A DNA stretch of 64,000 nucleotides from Archaeoglobus sp. UBA230 (GCA_002507545.1 DAVR01000030.1:1-64000); one strand, 5' to 3'. Counted from the stretch's first letter, positions 50,971 to 60,125 are shown. Notes: a model not told the origin generated them from the sequence alone. Program-made: numbers and translations.

Positions 50971-51999
50971 ATGGGCGGAAGCCGTGTATACGTAGGTGTG
51001 GACGTACATAAGAATTTCTCCTTTGTATGCGTTATGAAAGAGAGCGGAGAAGTAATCCTGGAAAAGAAAGTAAGAACAGAAGAGCTTGAAAAACTCCTTG
51101 AGGATATAGAGAACAAAACAATCATATTGGAGCCAACAACAACAGCCATAAAACTTGCAAGAAAGCTCAGAAAGAACAATGAAATCCTTCTCTCCCACCC
51201 GTACAAAACAAAGCTTATAGCAGAATCTAAGAAGAAAACAGACAAAGTTGATGCAAGGGTTTTAGCAGATCTAGCAAGAACTAACTTCTTACCAACTGCA
51301 TACCTTCCACCGGATGAAATAATGGAGCTGAGGGAGATAATAAGGGAAAGAATTAGACTGAAAAAGCTTTCAACTTCGATAAAGAACAGAATCCATTCAA
51401 TCCTTGCAAAGAATGGAATAAAGTACGATAGAAATCTATTCACCTCAGAAGGAAGGGAATTCCTTTATTCATTAAACAACGAATGGATTAACCGTTATCT
51501 GAGAATCCTTTCATCAATCGAGAATGAAATAAAAGAAATAGACAGAGAAATAAGGCAGAAGTGCTTGGAAAATGAGGAAACCATGCTTCTAACAACTATC
51601 CCGGGAATAGGATTTTTCTCAGCCCTGCTAATCTACGCAGAAATAGGAGATGTAAAGCGTTTCCCAAACTCAAAGAAGCTCTGCAGTTATGCGGGATTAG
51701 TTCCCTCAGTAAGACAATCTGGAAACAAAGTTATTACGGGAAAGATAACAAAGGAAGGGAACAAACTTCTCAGGTGGGTTCTTGTTCAGTGTGCCTTTGT
51801 AGCAATAAGGAACGACGAGAAATTCAGAAATTTCTATGAAAGGATAAAACAGAGAAAAGGACCTCAGAAAGCCATAGTTGCAACAGCGAGAAAGCTTTTA
51901 ACAGTCGTATATGCAGTACTAAGGGATAAAAAGCCTTATATAAGTTACACCCCTACAACATACGGTGAGGAGTTTACCCCGGTAACTAACTGGGCTTAG
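50971..51999 (+). CDS. IS110-family DEDD transposase/recombinase
   Basis: The 342-residue protein has the N-terminal DEDD RuvC-like domain, with YVGVDVHKNFSF (Asp11), IILEPT and KKTDKVDARVLADL, and a C-terminal Transposase_20 domain with LTTIPGIGFFSALLIYAEIGDVKRFPNSKKLCSYAGLVPS and SGNKVITGKITKEGNKLLRWVLVQCA. The serine region is intact, as are all frames, so the element may be active. Recent work shows IS110 enzymes are guided by a structured RNA from the element's noncoding end. Confidence 0.95.
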   Translation: MGGSRVYVGVDVHKNFSFVCVMKESGEVILEKKVRTEELEKLLEDIENKTIILEPTTTAIKLARKLRKNNEILLSHPYKTKLIAESKKKTDKVDARVLADLARTNFLPTAYLPPDEIMELREIIRERIRLKKLSTSIKNRIHSILAKNGIKYDRNLFTSEGREFLYSLNNEWINRYLRILSSIENEIKEIDREIRQKCLENEETMLLTTIPGIGFFSALLIYAEIGDVKRFPNSKKLCSYAGLVPSVRQSGNKVITGKITKEGNKLLRWVLVQCAFVAIRNDEKFRNFYERIKQRKGPQKAIVATARKLLTVVYAVLRDKKPYISYTPTTYGEEFTPVTNWA

Positions 52000-52113
52000 G
52001 TTTTAGTCTAAAGCCCGACGTTTAGATTGGGGAGAATTCCTCACCGAACGACTCGTTAAAGTGGGCTTTGAAGCCCGGATGGGAGTGTGTCGAGATCCAT
52101 AGGTATGGAACTT
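52000..52113 (+). ncRNA. Possible guide (bridge/seek) RNA region of the IS110 element
   Basis: The right noncoding part starts with a stem GGGCTTAG (51992-51999) paired with CTAAAGCCC (52008-52016) and has a second perfect hairpin GGGCTT-TG-AAGCCC (52063-52076). In the IS1111 branch of IS110 elements the guide RNA comes from this right side. The left noncoding part is only about 50 nt but is also structured. I cannot fold or align it, so this is a placement, not a proof. Confidence 0.3.
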
Positions 52114-52137
52114 GGCGGAAGCCCACATGGGAGTTAG

Positions 52138-52149
52138 CTATTTATTACA
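52138..52149 (+). promoter_or_regulatory. TATA box of mfnA next to the insertion sequence
   Basis: GCTATTTATTAC (52137-52148) is a TATA-like element about 25 nt before ATG 52168, suggesting a leaderless mfnA mRNA. It begins within ten bases of the predicted right end of the insertion sequence, so upstream promoter sequence is now element DNA. Confidence 0.55.
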
Positions 52150-52167
52150 CTTTCCAGAGTGTTGGTC

Positions 52168-53286
52168 ATGGACGTCATTGAAGAACTGAGGACTTACAGA
52201 GAAAAGGATATCCCCTATTCGAGAGTGTTAAGCTCGATGTGCACAGTCCCACACCCGGTAGCTCTCAAAGCTCATAAGATGTTTGTTGAGACCAACCTCG
52301 GTGATCCGGGAATATTTGTGGGTACGGTTGAGCTTGAAAAGAAGCTGATGACGATGATTGGCAAAATTCTGCACTGCAAAACTCCTGCAGGTTACATATG
52401 CTCTGGAGGAACTGAGGCAAACATTCAGGGGATAAGGGCAGCGAGGAACATTCAGAGGAGGCAAAGAAGAGGGAATTTGAACATTGTTATCCCAAAAACA
52501 GCTCATTTCTCATTCGAGAAGATAGGAGACATTCTTGGAGTAGAGATAAGAAGGGCAGGAGTTGATGGAGAGTATAGGGTTGATGTTGCTGAGGTGGAGA
52601 GGCTCATTGATGACTCAACAATCGCCATCGTCGGGATTGCCGGTACGACAGAACTTGGACAGATTGATCCCATTGTTGAACTCTCAAAGCTTGCCGATGA
52701 GAGAGAAGTGGAGTTGCACGTTGATGCTGCTTTTGGTGGCCTTGTAATTCCCTTCATGAACAATCCCTATCCCTTTGACTTCCAGAACCGGGGAGTTTCG
52801 TCAATCACCATTGACCCTCACAAGATGGGGATGGCAACGATCCCGGCGGGTGGTATAATCTTCAGGGACGAGAGATATTTGAGAGCTCTTGAAGTTGAAA
52901 CACCCTACCTCACCTCTAAAACCCAGTTCACACTCACCGGAACAAGACCTGGGACTGGTGTGGCTTCGGCTTATGCAGTTCTTAAACATCTCGGTTTTGA
53001 GGGCATGAAGAAGGTTGTTGATAGCTGCATGAAGAACACGAAAATTCTCGTGGAGGAAATGCGCTCTCTGGGTTTCGAGCCGATTATTGAGCCTGTGATG
53101 AACGTTGCTTCTTTTTTCACAGAGAAAGCTGAAAGGATAAAGGATGAACTTTACAGGAAAAAATGGGTTATATCAACAATTCGAGAACCAAGAGCCATAA
53201 GATTCGTTATAATGCCGCACGTGACAGATGAGGTCATCAAGGAATTTATATCTGATTTCAGAAAAGTTGTTGGCAAGATTAATTAG
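52168..53286 (+). CDS. mfnA: PLP-dependent L-tyrosine/L-aspartate decarboxylase MfnA
   Basis: The 372-residue protein is the archaeal MfnA group II decarboxylase. CSGGTEANIQGIRAARN, VDAAFGGLVIPF and TIDPHKMGMATIPAGGI (with the PLP lysine) are its marks. In archaea it makes tyramine for methanofuran or beta-alanine for coenzyme A; both would suit an Archaeoglobales host, which uses methanofuran. I start at ATG 52168, because the GTG at 52159 is too near the TATA box. Confidence 0.9.
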   Translation: MDVIEELRTYREKDIPYSRVLSSMCTVPHPVALKAHKMFVETNLGDPGIFVGTVELEKKLMTMIGKILHCKTPAGYICSGGTEANIQGIRAARNIQRRQRRGNLNIVIPKTAHFSFEKIGDILGVEIRRAGVDGEYRVDVAEVERLIDDSTIAIVGIAGTTELGQIDPIVELSKLADEREVELHVDAAFGGLVIPFMNNPYPFDFQNRGVSSITIDPHKMGMATIPAGGIIFRDERYLRALEVETPYLTSKTQFTLTGTRPGTGVASAYAVLKHLGFEGMKKVVDSCMKNTKILVEEMRSLGFEPIIEPVMNVASFFTEKAERIKDELYRKKWVISTIREPRAIRFVIMPHVTDEVIKEFISDFRKVVGKIN

Positions 53287-53296
53287 AGGTGGTAGA

Positions 53297-53446
53297 ATGG
53301 AGGTTAGGCTTGTTGTTGATGGGGAAGATATAGAGATGAACGAGTTTGTGACAAAGGTCTTTGGCAGGGTGATCGAGGCCCTTGTTTCAACACTTAAGGG
53401 TGTCAACGAGGACTGGGATATCGTGAAGATCGAGGTAGTCAGGTGA
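53297..53446 (+). CDS. Small conserved archaeal protein
   Basis: The 49-residue product, MEVRLVVDGEDIEMNEFVTKVFGRV and a basic end, resembles small conserved proteins of methanogens and Archaeoglobales that have a strand-helix plan. SD GAGGTGG lies just before ATG 53297. The frame is also open upstream inside mfnA, but the SD favours this start. Its stop overlaps the GTG of hisC (GTGA). Function unknown. Confidence 0.65.
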   Translation: MEVRLVVDGEDIEMNEFVTKVFGRVIEALVSTLKGVNEDWDIVKIEVVR

Positions 53447-54498
53447 CCTCTTTGCCTATTAGAGAATGCGCCCGTATCTCAAAATACGTTCCGGGAAAAA
53501 GTGTTGAGGAAGTCAAAAGAATGTACGGGTTAGAAAGGGTTGTAAAGCTGGCTTCAAACGAGAACCCCTACGGGGCGAGTCCGAAAGCGATTGAGGCTTT
53601 TAAAAGTTACAGCGATCTTCACATTTACCCTGACCCAGAATATCGGAAGCTGAGAGAGAAGATTTCCGAATATACGGGCTGGGAATTGGACAGAGTCGTT
53701 GTCGCAGCGGGTGTTGATGGTGTTCTTGAGACTCTGTTCAGACTGCTGATAGATGAGGGTGATGAGGTAGTGATACCCATCCCGACCTTTCCCTATTACC
53801 ACAACCTCACGAAGATGCACTGTGGAAGGGAAGTTCTCGTGAAAAGGTCGAGTGACGGATACAGTATTGACGACAGTATATTTGATGCCATTTCGGAAAA
53901 AACGAAGCTTGTAATAATTTGCAGCCCAAACAATCCGACAGGTAACGTCGAATCAGAAAAGCTCGTGAGAGAGATTGCTGAAAGCACCAAGGGAGTGGTT
54001 TTCCTTGATGAAGCCTACATTGAGTTTGCCGACAAAATTATTGACGTGGATTTGGATAACATCGTGATAGCAAGGACTTTCTCAAAGGCCTTTGGACTCG
54101 CAAACTTGAGAATAGGATACGCTCTGCTACCAGAGTGGTTAGTTGATCCATTCAAAGCCGCTTCAACCCCTTTCCCCATCTCAACCCCGGCAGAGAGGGC
54201 AGCAATTGCTGCACTTGAGGATATCAAATGGATGCTCGACTGCGTTGAAAGGATAAGAGCAGAGAGAGAAAGGGTTTACAAAGAAATACGGAAGTTTGTT
54301 GAGGTAAATCCCTCTCAAGCGAACTTCCTCTTTTTCAGAAGTCCGATTAATAATCTCGCCGAGGAACTTTTAAAGAGGGGGATCATAGTGAGGGACTGCA
54401 GCAGTTTTATCGGATGCGATAGCCATATCAGAGTCAGTATTGGAAAGCCAGATGAGAACGATATGTTTCTCAAAGCACTGAAGGAGGTTTTGGGTTGA
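53443..54498 (+). CDS. hisC: Histidinol-phosphate aminotransferase
   Basis: The 351-residue fold-type I PLP enzyme has NPYGASPKAI, CSPNNPTGN, FLDEAYIEFA and the PLP-lysine segment ARTFSKAFGLANLRIGY, all typical of HisC. It makes histidinol phosphate in histidine synthesis; close relatives also act on aromatic amino acids. The start is GTG, overlapping the preceding stop by 4 nt. The stop overlaps the TTG start of the kinase gene. Confidence 0.9.
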   Translation: MTSLPIRECARISKYVPGKSVEEVKRMYGLERVVKLASNENPYGASPKAIEAFKSYSDLHIYPDPEYRKLREKISEYTGWELDRVVVAAGVDGVLETLFRLLIDEGDEVVIPIPTFPYYHNLTKMHCGREVLVKRSSDGYSIDDSIFDAISEKTKLVIICSPNNPTGNVESEKLVREIAESTKGVVFLDEAYIEFADKIIDVDLDNIVIARTFSKAFGLANLRIGYALLPEWLVDPFKAASTPFPISTPAERAAIAALEDIKWMLDCVERIRAERERVYKEIRKFVEVNPSQANFLFFRSPINNLAEELLKRGIIVRDCSSFIGCDSHIRVSIGKPDENDMFLKALKEVLG

Positions 54499-55019
54499 AA
54501 AGGATGATTGCTCTCACAGGCACTCCCGGAACAGGAAAAACGGCTGTTGTGGATGTTTTGAGGAGAAAAGGATACAGAATTACTTCAGTTGTTGAACTTG
54601 CGAGACTCCACAATTGCATTCTCGATGAGGATGATGAAGTAGTTGTTGATGTGGAAAAGCTCTCCAAGTTCAAATTTGATGGAATTGTTGAAGGTCACCT
54701 CTCTCACCTCCTCTCTCCCGATCTGTCCATCGTGCTGAGGTGCAATCCGGTCGTCTTGAAGGAAAGGCTATCAGGAAGAGGATGGGGTGAGGAAAAGGTA
54801 ATGGAGAACGTTGAGGCGGAGTTACTCGATGTAATACTTGTTGAGGCGCTGGAGAAATGTGAGGATGTTTATGAAATAGACACGACTAACCTCAGTGTAA
54901 GGAAAGTCGCGGAGATCGTTGAGAGGATCATATCTGGAGAGGGAGAAAGATATAAGCCGGGAAAAATAGACTGGTTGTCTGAGCTTGAAGACAGGCTTGA
55001 AGACGTTGTGAGGTTTTAG
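54495..55019 (+). CDS. AK6/Fap7-type adenylate kinase
   Basis: The 174-residue protein has the P-loop ALTGTPGTGKTAV (6-18), a short LID region (SGRGWGEEKVMENVEAE) and LRCNPVVLKERL, matching the archaeal AK6/Fap7 group that works in ATP balance and ribosomal small-subunit assembly. I use the TTG start at 54495, since SD GGAGG is 7 nt before it; ATG 54504 is too far. Confidence 0.9.
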   Translation: MKRMIALTGTPGTGKTAVVDVLRRKGYRITSVVELARLHNCILDEDDEVVVDVEKLSKFKFDGIVEGHLSHLLSPDLSIVLRCNPVVLKERLSGRGWGEEKVMENVEAELLDVILVEALEKCEDVYEIDTTNLSVRKVAEIVERIISGEGERYKPGKIDWLSELEDRLEDVVRF

Positions 55020-55022
55020 AGT

Positions 55023-56243
55023 ATGAAGGAAGGTTTTGCCAAGATAGAATGGGCAGAGAGACACATGAAGGTTCTGGCAAAGATCAGAGAGAAATTCAGA
55101 GCAGAGAGACCTCTTGAGGGTTTGACGGTTGGAATGGCTCTGCACGTGGAGGCAAAAACTGCAGTGCTCGTCAAAACACTCATAGATGGTGGGGCAGAGG
55201 TGGTGATCACGGGCTGCAACCCGATGAGCACACAGGATGATGTGGCTGAGGCTTTGAGGGAAATGGGCATTGCCTGCTTTGCCAAGCGTGGAATGTGTGT
55301 GGAGGAATACTACGATGCCCTGAGGAGAGTTATAAAGGCAGAGCCGGACATAGTTATAGACGATGGTGCAGATTTGATCTTCCTTCTACATGGAGAGATG
55401 AAGGACTACGCGAAAAAGGTTAAGGGAGCGAGTGAGGAGACAACAACAGGAGTTATAAGGCTAAGAGCGATGGAAAGGGAGGGTGTGCTTCTTTTTCCTG
55501 TTATAGCCGTCAACGATGCCTACACAAAATATTTATTTGACAATCGTTACGGCACAGGGCAGTCAGCGATTGATGGAGTGCTGAGAGCCACAAATATGCT
55601 AATTGCCGGTAAAAACGTCGTTGTTGCCGGTTACGGCTGGTGTGGAAGGGGAATCGCCATCAGGGCGAAGGGGATGGGTGCAAATGTGACAATCACAGAG
55701 GTTGACGAGATTAGGGCACTTGAAGCTGTAATGGATGGCTTCAGGGTTACGACGATGGATAAAGCTGCAGAATACGGGGACATCTTCATCACTGCAACCG
55801 GGAACAGAGATATTATTAGAGAAGAGCACATCAGGAAGATGAAAGATGGGGCAATTCTGGCAAATGCAGGACACTTCAACGTGGAGATAGACATCAATGC
55901 CCTCGAAAGAATGGCAAAGGCAAAGAGAGAGGTGAGGAAATACGTTACAGAGTACGATCTCGGCGATAAGAAGGTATACCTGCTGGCAGAGGGGAGACTC
56001 GTCAACCTCGTTGCAGCAGACGGGCATCCGATAGAGGTTATGGATATGAGCTTCTCCAATCAGGCTCTTGCAGCTAAATACATTGCAGAGAACTGGAAAA
56101 AGCTGGAAAGGAAAGTTTACAGGATGCCAGACGAGCTTGACAGAGAGGTCGCGATGATGAAGCTCGAATCCATGGGAATCAAGATTGATGAGCTTACGGA
56201 AGAGCAGATAAAATATCTCAGCGACTGGAGGTGCGGAACTTGA
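55023..56243 (+). CDS. S-adenosylhomocysteine hydrolase (or S-inosylhomocysteine hydrolase)
   Basis: The 406-residue protein is an archaeal adenosylhomocysteinase homologue, with [35 protein letters not shown], the [43 protein letters not shown]-binding part and the late [11 protein letters not shown]. It splits S-adenosylhomocysteine left by methyl transfer. Some archaeal members prefer S-inosylhomocysteine, which cannot be told by eye. Confidence 0.93.
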   Translation: MKEGFAKIEWAERHMKVLAKIREKFRAERPLEGLTVGMALHVEAKTAVLVKTLIDGGAEVVITGCNPMSTQDDVAEALREMGIACFAKRGMCVEEYYDALRRVIKAEPDIVIDDGADLIFLLHGEMKDYAKKVKGASEETTTGVIRLRAMEREGVLLFPVIAVNDAYTKYLFDNRYGTGQSAIDGVLRATNMLIAGKNVVVAGYGWCGRGIAIRAKGMGANVTITEVDEIRALEAVMDGFRVTTMDKAAEYGDIFITATGNRDIIREEHIRKMKDGAILANAGHFNVEIDINALERMAKAKREVRKYVTEYDLGDKKVYLLAEGRLVNLVAADGHPIEVMDMSFSNQALAAKYIAENWKKLERKVYRMPDELDREVAMMKLESMGIKIDELTEEQIKYLSDWRCGT

Positions 56244-56650
56244 TCTGGACCTACAAAGCTTTGAACAATCCTGCTGCGAGGAAAAAGTGGCTCTATTTTG
56301 TCCTCTTTATACTCCTCGTGGGCTTTGGATACGCTGCATTCAGAGCGCTCACTGGGGATATATCAGGAAGGCTGTTGATTGCCACAACGCTATTCACACT
56401 CTTCGTGAGTCTGTATACAATCATAACCCTCGGAAAGCCAAGGCACTACTACATTGAGGAAGATCATGTCTACTACAAACCCTTCAAAACCAATCTGAAG
56501 AAAATAGAAGGATTTGAAGTTGACGAAAGCAAAATGCTGATCAAACTTAAAGGTGCAGGCTTATTCTCTGTCAGAACACTATATTTTGAAAATCTTGACG
56601 ACCTCAGACAGGTAGAGCGAAAGCTTAAAAGAATTGCTGGGAAAATATAA
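56240..56650 (+). CDS. Small two-TM protein with PH-like cytoplasmic domain
   Basis: The 136-residue protein has two hydrophobic helices (about 17-36 and 45-65) followed by a beta-rich domain ([37 protein letters not shown]) that resembles bacterial PH-like membrane proteins. Function unknown. SD GGAGGTG (56227-56233) fits a TTG start at 56240, overlapping the hydrolase stop. Confidence 0.65.
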   Translation: MIWTYKALNNPAARKKWLYFVLFILLVGFGYAAFRALTGDISGRLLIATTLFTLFVSLYTIITLGKPRHYYIEEDHVYYKPFKTNLKKIEGFEVDESKMLIKLKGAGLFSVRTLYFENLDDLRQVERKLKRIAGKI

Positions 56651-56695
56651 AAAATTTTTTCGTTAAAATTTTATTTGAGTTGGCAAACAAAGCTT

Positions 56696-57757
56696 ATGGT
56701 TTCACTTTCCACCTGCATGCAGTGCGCTCTTTGCAGTTCATCGTGCAGCATGCGTTACAACATGAACATTAGGAAGCTAATCGCCCATTATCTCGGCAAG
56801 CGGAATGAATTCTGGAGCGATGAACTCTGGAACTGCACCACCTGCCATGTCTGTCAGGATAGATGTCCGAGAGGGATTCCAATAACGGACTTGATCATTG
56901 AGGCGAGGAGCAGAACAATTGAGAGTGGGAGAGTGCCGTCTGACGTAAGGGAAATGCTTGAAAGTATACAGAAATTCGCCAACCCCTTCGGGGTTGGTAA
57001 GGCGAAGAAAAGAGAATGGCACAGAAACAGGTTTAAGTTTGCTGACGATGGGGATTTTGAGTATCTTTACTTTGCCGGTTGTGGCGTTGTTGACGAAAGG
57101 GTTGGAGAAGTTGCAAGAAAAACCGCTGAACTTTTAGAGGCTGCTGACGTTAATTTTGCAATTCTGAGGGAGGAAGGGTGCTGCGGTAATGACGTAAAGG
57201 CTGTAGGCGAGGAGGGGCTTTTTGAGATGCTGAGAGAAGAGAACATGGCTGTGTTTGAGGAATATGGTGTGGATAAACTGATTGTGTCCTCACCCCACTG
57301 CTACAACGTCTTCAAAAATGACTATGATGGGATAAAGGTATATCACGTCTCGGAAATCTTTGAAAAAGCCATTGAAGACGCAAGACTGAGGTTTAGAAGC
57401 GTTCTTGAGCTGAGAGTCACATTCCACGATCCGTGCTATCTTGGGAGATACAATGGGATTTACGATTCGCCGAGAGAGGTTTTAAAGGCAATTCCCGGCA
57501 TAGAGCTGGTTGAGATGTCAAGGAACCGCGAAAATGCTCTCTGCTGCGGGGCTGGAGGGGGAAATGTAGTGAGAGATGTTGAGTTTCGACCTTCCCTGAT
57601 GAGGGTGGATGAAGCTGAGATAACTGCTGCTGACGTTCTCGCAGTCTCATGCCCCTTCTGCCTCATGATGCTTGAGGATGCTGTAAAGGTTAAGAAAGTC
57701 GAGATTAAAGTTTTGGATGTTGCCGAGCTTTTGTATGAAGCAGTTTTTGGTGCTTAA
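56696..57757 (+). CDS. HdrD/GlpC-like iron-sulfur oxidoreductase
   Basis: The protein has two ferredoxin-type cluster motifs (CMQCALCSSSC and CTTCHVCQDRCPRG) followed by two CCG-type domains (EEGCCGNDVK and LCCGAGGGN, with HDPCYLGR between). This is the layout of HdrD and GlpC. It probably moves electrons to or from a thiol or quinone, but the partner subunit is not adjacent. I start at ATG 56696, because the TTG at 56675 lies in the TATA-like AAAATTTTATTTG (56665-56677). Confidence 0.85.
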   Translation: MVSLSTCMQCALCSSSCSMRYNMNIRKLIAHYLGKRNEFWSDELWNCTTCHVCQDRCPRGIPITDLIIEARSRTIESGRVPSDVREMLESIQKFANPFGVGKAKKREWHRNRFKFADDGDFEYLYFAGCGVVDERVGEVARKTAELLEAADVNFAILREEGCCGNDVKAVGEEGLFEMLREENMAVFEEYGVDKLIVSSPHCYNVFKNDYDGIKVYHVSEIFEKAIEDARLRFRSVLELRVTFHDPCYLGRYNGIYDSPREVLKAIPGIELVEMSRNRENALCCGAGGGNVVRDVEFRPSLMRVDEAEITAADVLAVSCPFCLMMLEDAVKVKKVEIKVLDVAELLYEAVFGA

Positions 57758-57806
57758 TAATTCACATACTGCAAACTTTTTTATTCTAAGCAAATTAAAG
57801 TAAGAT

Positions 57807-58514
57807 GTGTTTGGATACCACGAATTGTCAGAGTTCTCCACTAAAATTGGAAAATTTTCAATCAGAGTTGAGAAGAATGGGAATTTTTACAGATATGTGA
57901 GGGAAAATGGTGGAAGAAAGGAGAAGAACATCTTCACAGGCTCCGGAAGATTGATCATAAATCCAGTTGAACCGGTAAACTTGCCAAAGGAAATTACAAA
58001 CTTTCTACAAATTAAGTTTGATAAGAAGTTCATGGCCGAACCGAAATCTTCGACTGAAGTGTACTTGACCTTCCCGATCGAGATTGCGATTTTTGTCGCC
58101 GCCAAGAGGAGTGTAGGCCTCATAGACGTTTTCTCACTTAACAAGCCGAAGTTCACACTCTATGGCGATCCAAGAACGGGGATAATTTGCAGATATTGGG
58201 AGAGTGAACTATACACTGACGTTCCGGAAGTGGACAAATACAGAGAGGGTGTTATGAAGCTCAGAATCACAAACAGTGATGATGACTGGGTTGATGTAAG
58301 CAGCATCGTTCTGGACGTCTATGGAATGAAGATATACTACGATGATGAGATGGTTTACTCAGCAGCTTCAATGAACGTAACCTCCCCCAAAGTTGCCGAA
58401 ACGAGGTTCATAGAGCGTCCCCTGAGAGATAAGATGAAAAAGGCTCTGGAGCTTTACGTTGCAAGAAGAATTGCTGTAACAGGGAGCAAATTCGTCATGG
58501 AGTGGGGACTATGA
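57807..58514 (+). CDS. DUF432 family protein
   Basis: The 235-residue, beta-rich soluble protein matches archaeal DUF432. FPIEIAIFVAAKRSVGLIDVFSLNKPKFTLYGDPRTGIICRYW is its most recognisable block. It starts at a GTG about 25 nt after a TATA-like CTTTTTTATTC, suggesting a leaderless mRNA. Its stop overlaps the MscS ATG by 4 nt. DUF432 beside MscS recurs in archaea, so it may act with the channel. Confidence 0.8.
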   Translation: MFGYHELSEFSTKIGKFSIRVEKNGNFYRYVRENGGRKEKNIFTGSGRLIINPVEPVNLPKEITNFLQIKFDKKFMAEPKSSTEVYLTFPIEIAIFVAAKRSVGLIDVFSLNKPKFTLYGDPRTGIICRYWESELYTDVPEVDKYREGVMKLRITNSDDDWVDVSSIVLDVYGMKIYYDDEMVYSAASMNVTSPKVAETRFIERPLRDKMKKALELYVARRIAVTGSKFVMEWGL

Positions 58515-59356
58515 TAGACGTGCTGGGTTACAGACTTTATCAGGATGTGACACTCTACGATGTTCTTTTCGTAATCGTTGTGATGGTTGTAGCCACCATT
58601 ATAGCCAAGCTGGTGACCACCAATTTACGGAGGACTTTGATAGACAAGATGAAAAGGGATCAGCTTGAGCTGATGCTTAAAATCATTTATTTCGGTATAA
58701 TCACCGTAGCCTTCATAGGGGTTCTACCCGCTCTCGGTCTGGAGTTGTCAGGTTTACTGGTTGCTGGCGGTATTGTGGGCATAGTCATAGGTTTTGCCAG
58801 CCAGAGTGTTGTTGCAAACCTCGTTTCCGGGATTTTTCTGATCTCAGAGAAACCCATAAAGATTGGAGATCAGATCAACATTGACGGTGTGGCAGGCTTT
58901 GTTGAAGATGTGAACATTCTCTCCACCATCATCCGAACCTACGATGGTTTGTATGTCAGAATTCCTAACGAAAAGGTCTTCACATCCAACATCACGAATT
59001 ACGTCGCTCACGTTGCAAGAAGGTTTGAGTACGTGGTGGGAATAAAATACAGCGACGATGCTGAAAAGGCAATTGAAATCATAAAGAAGTTGATTGAGGA
59101 GCATCCCTTTGCCCTTAAAAATCCTGAACCGCAGGTTTTTGTTGACAATCTGGGAGACAGCAGTGTAAATATTGTTGTGAGAATATGGGCGCCATCAACA
59201 GAGTGGTACAATGTTAAAATGGAGTTGCTGTGGAAGATAAAGACTGAGCTTGAGAAGAATGGTATTGAAATTCCATTCCCACAGAGGGTTGTTTGGTTTG
59301 CGAACGAGCTGAAGGCGGATATAGATGAAGGTAAGGAAGAGAGACGGCAGAGTTGA
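58511..59356 (+). CDS. MscS-family mechanosensitive channel
   Basis: The 281-residue protein has three membrane helices. The pore helix (LLVAGGIVGIVIGFASQSVVANLVSGIFLISEKPIKIGDQI) is followed by the beta domain and a C-terminal alpha/beta domain. These channels release solutes on hypo-osmotic shock. ATG 58511 overlaps the DUF432 stop. Its 3' end overlaps the nuclease gene by 32 nt. Confidence 0.93.
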   Translation: MIDVLGYRLYQDVTLYDVLFVIVVMVVATIIAKLVTTNLRRTLIDKMKRDQLELMLKIIYFGIITVAFIGVLPALGLELSGLLVAGGIVGIVIGFASQSVVANLVSGIFLISEKPIKIGDQINIDGVAGFVEDVNILSTIIRTYDGLYVRIPNEKVFTSNITNYVAHVARRFEYVVGIKYSDDAEKAIEIIKKLIEEHPFALKNPEPQVFVDNLGDSSVNIVVRIWAPSTEWYNVKMELLWKIKTELEKNGIEIPFPQRVVWFANELKADIDEGKEERRQS

Positions 59357-60125
59357 GGAGTTCAGCAAAGCCAAAATAGTCAGAACTTGTTTGAGGGCAG
59401 GAGCAAGCAAAAGGGTTGCTGAGAAGGTTGCAGAGGAAGTGGAGAGGAGGATATATGATGGGATAAGCACTGATGAAGTTCTTGAACTCGTAATTGAGTT
59501 TTTGCTGAAGCATGAGTATACCAAAGCGGCAAGATACGACTTGAAACGTTCCCTTCTTCGCCTTGGACCGACAGGTTTTGGATTTGAGAAATTCGTGGCA
59601 AGATTGCTTGAAGAGTATGGATACAGAACGGAGACAAACGTTGTCGTGGAGGGCAGATGCGTAAATCAGGAAATTGATGTTGTCGCTGAGAATGAGAGGG
59701 GAAGATACATGGTGGAGTGCAAGTTCCACAATGTGCCAATTTACACCGGACTGAAGGAGACAATGTATACATACGCCAGATTTCTTGATGTCAAGGATGT
59801 GGGAGGGTTTATTCAGCCATGGATTTTTACGAACACAAAGTTTTCTGGTGATGCAAAAAGATATGCCGCATGCATGGGGATAAAGCTGACTGGCTGGAAT
59901 TACCCTGAGAATGAGAGTATTGAGGTGATGCTTGAGAGTAAAGGTCTGTATCCCATCACGATTTTGAGAATAGATAAAGAAACGCTGAATGTTGTCGTGA
60001 GTGCTGGATTAGTCTTCTGCAGGGATGTGATAAAGGTTGGCGAATCTAATTTGAGGAAAGAGCTGGGACTAAGCAAAGACGAGGCGAGAAGACTTGTAGA
60101 GGAAGCAAAAAAAGTAATCATTTAA
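59325..60125 (+). CDS. ATP-cone domain fused to an Mrr-type restriction endonuclease domain
   Basis: The 266-residue protein has an N-terminal ATP-cone (VRKRDGRVEEFSKAKIVRTCLRAGAS, about 3-85) and a PD-(D/E)xK nuclease domain with GFGFEKFVARLLEEYGY, Asp118 (NQEIDVV) and Glu131-x-Lys133 (VECKFH). A helical tail follows. ATP-cones sense nucleotides in ribonucleotide reductase and NrdR, so a nucleotide-gated nuclease for repair or defence is plausible. The start overlaps the MscS gene. Confidence 0.85.
   Translation: MKVRKRDGRVEEFSKAKIVRTCLRAGASKRVAEKVAEEVERRIYDGISTDEVLELVIEFLLKHEYTKAARYDLKRSLLRLGPTGFGFEKFVARLLEEYGYRTETNVVVEGRCVNQEIDVVAENERGRYMVECKFHNVPIYTGLKETMYTYARFLDVKDVGGFIQPWIFTNTKFSGDAKRYAACMGIKLTGWNYPENESIEVMLESKGLYPITILRIDKETLNVVVSAGLVFCRDVIKVGESNLRKELGLSKDEARRLVEEAKKVII

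Larger units (their letters stand above)
50916..52129 (+). mobile_element. IS110-family insertion sequence
   Basis: The likely ends are CATGT-TGGGCTTCCGCC at 50916-50932 and its near reverse complement GGCGGAAGCCCACATG at 52114-52129. Between them is one complete transposase gene. The left end also has an 11-bp inverted pair, GGCTTCCGCCC (50923-50933) and GGGCGGAAGCC (50973-50983), enclosing a CTCCAA/TTGGAG hairpin. The right noncoding part (about 115 nt) has two more hairpins. IS110 elements do not make target duplications, and none is seen. True boundaries may differ by some bases. Confidence 0.75.
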
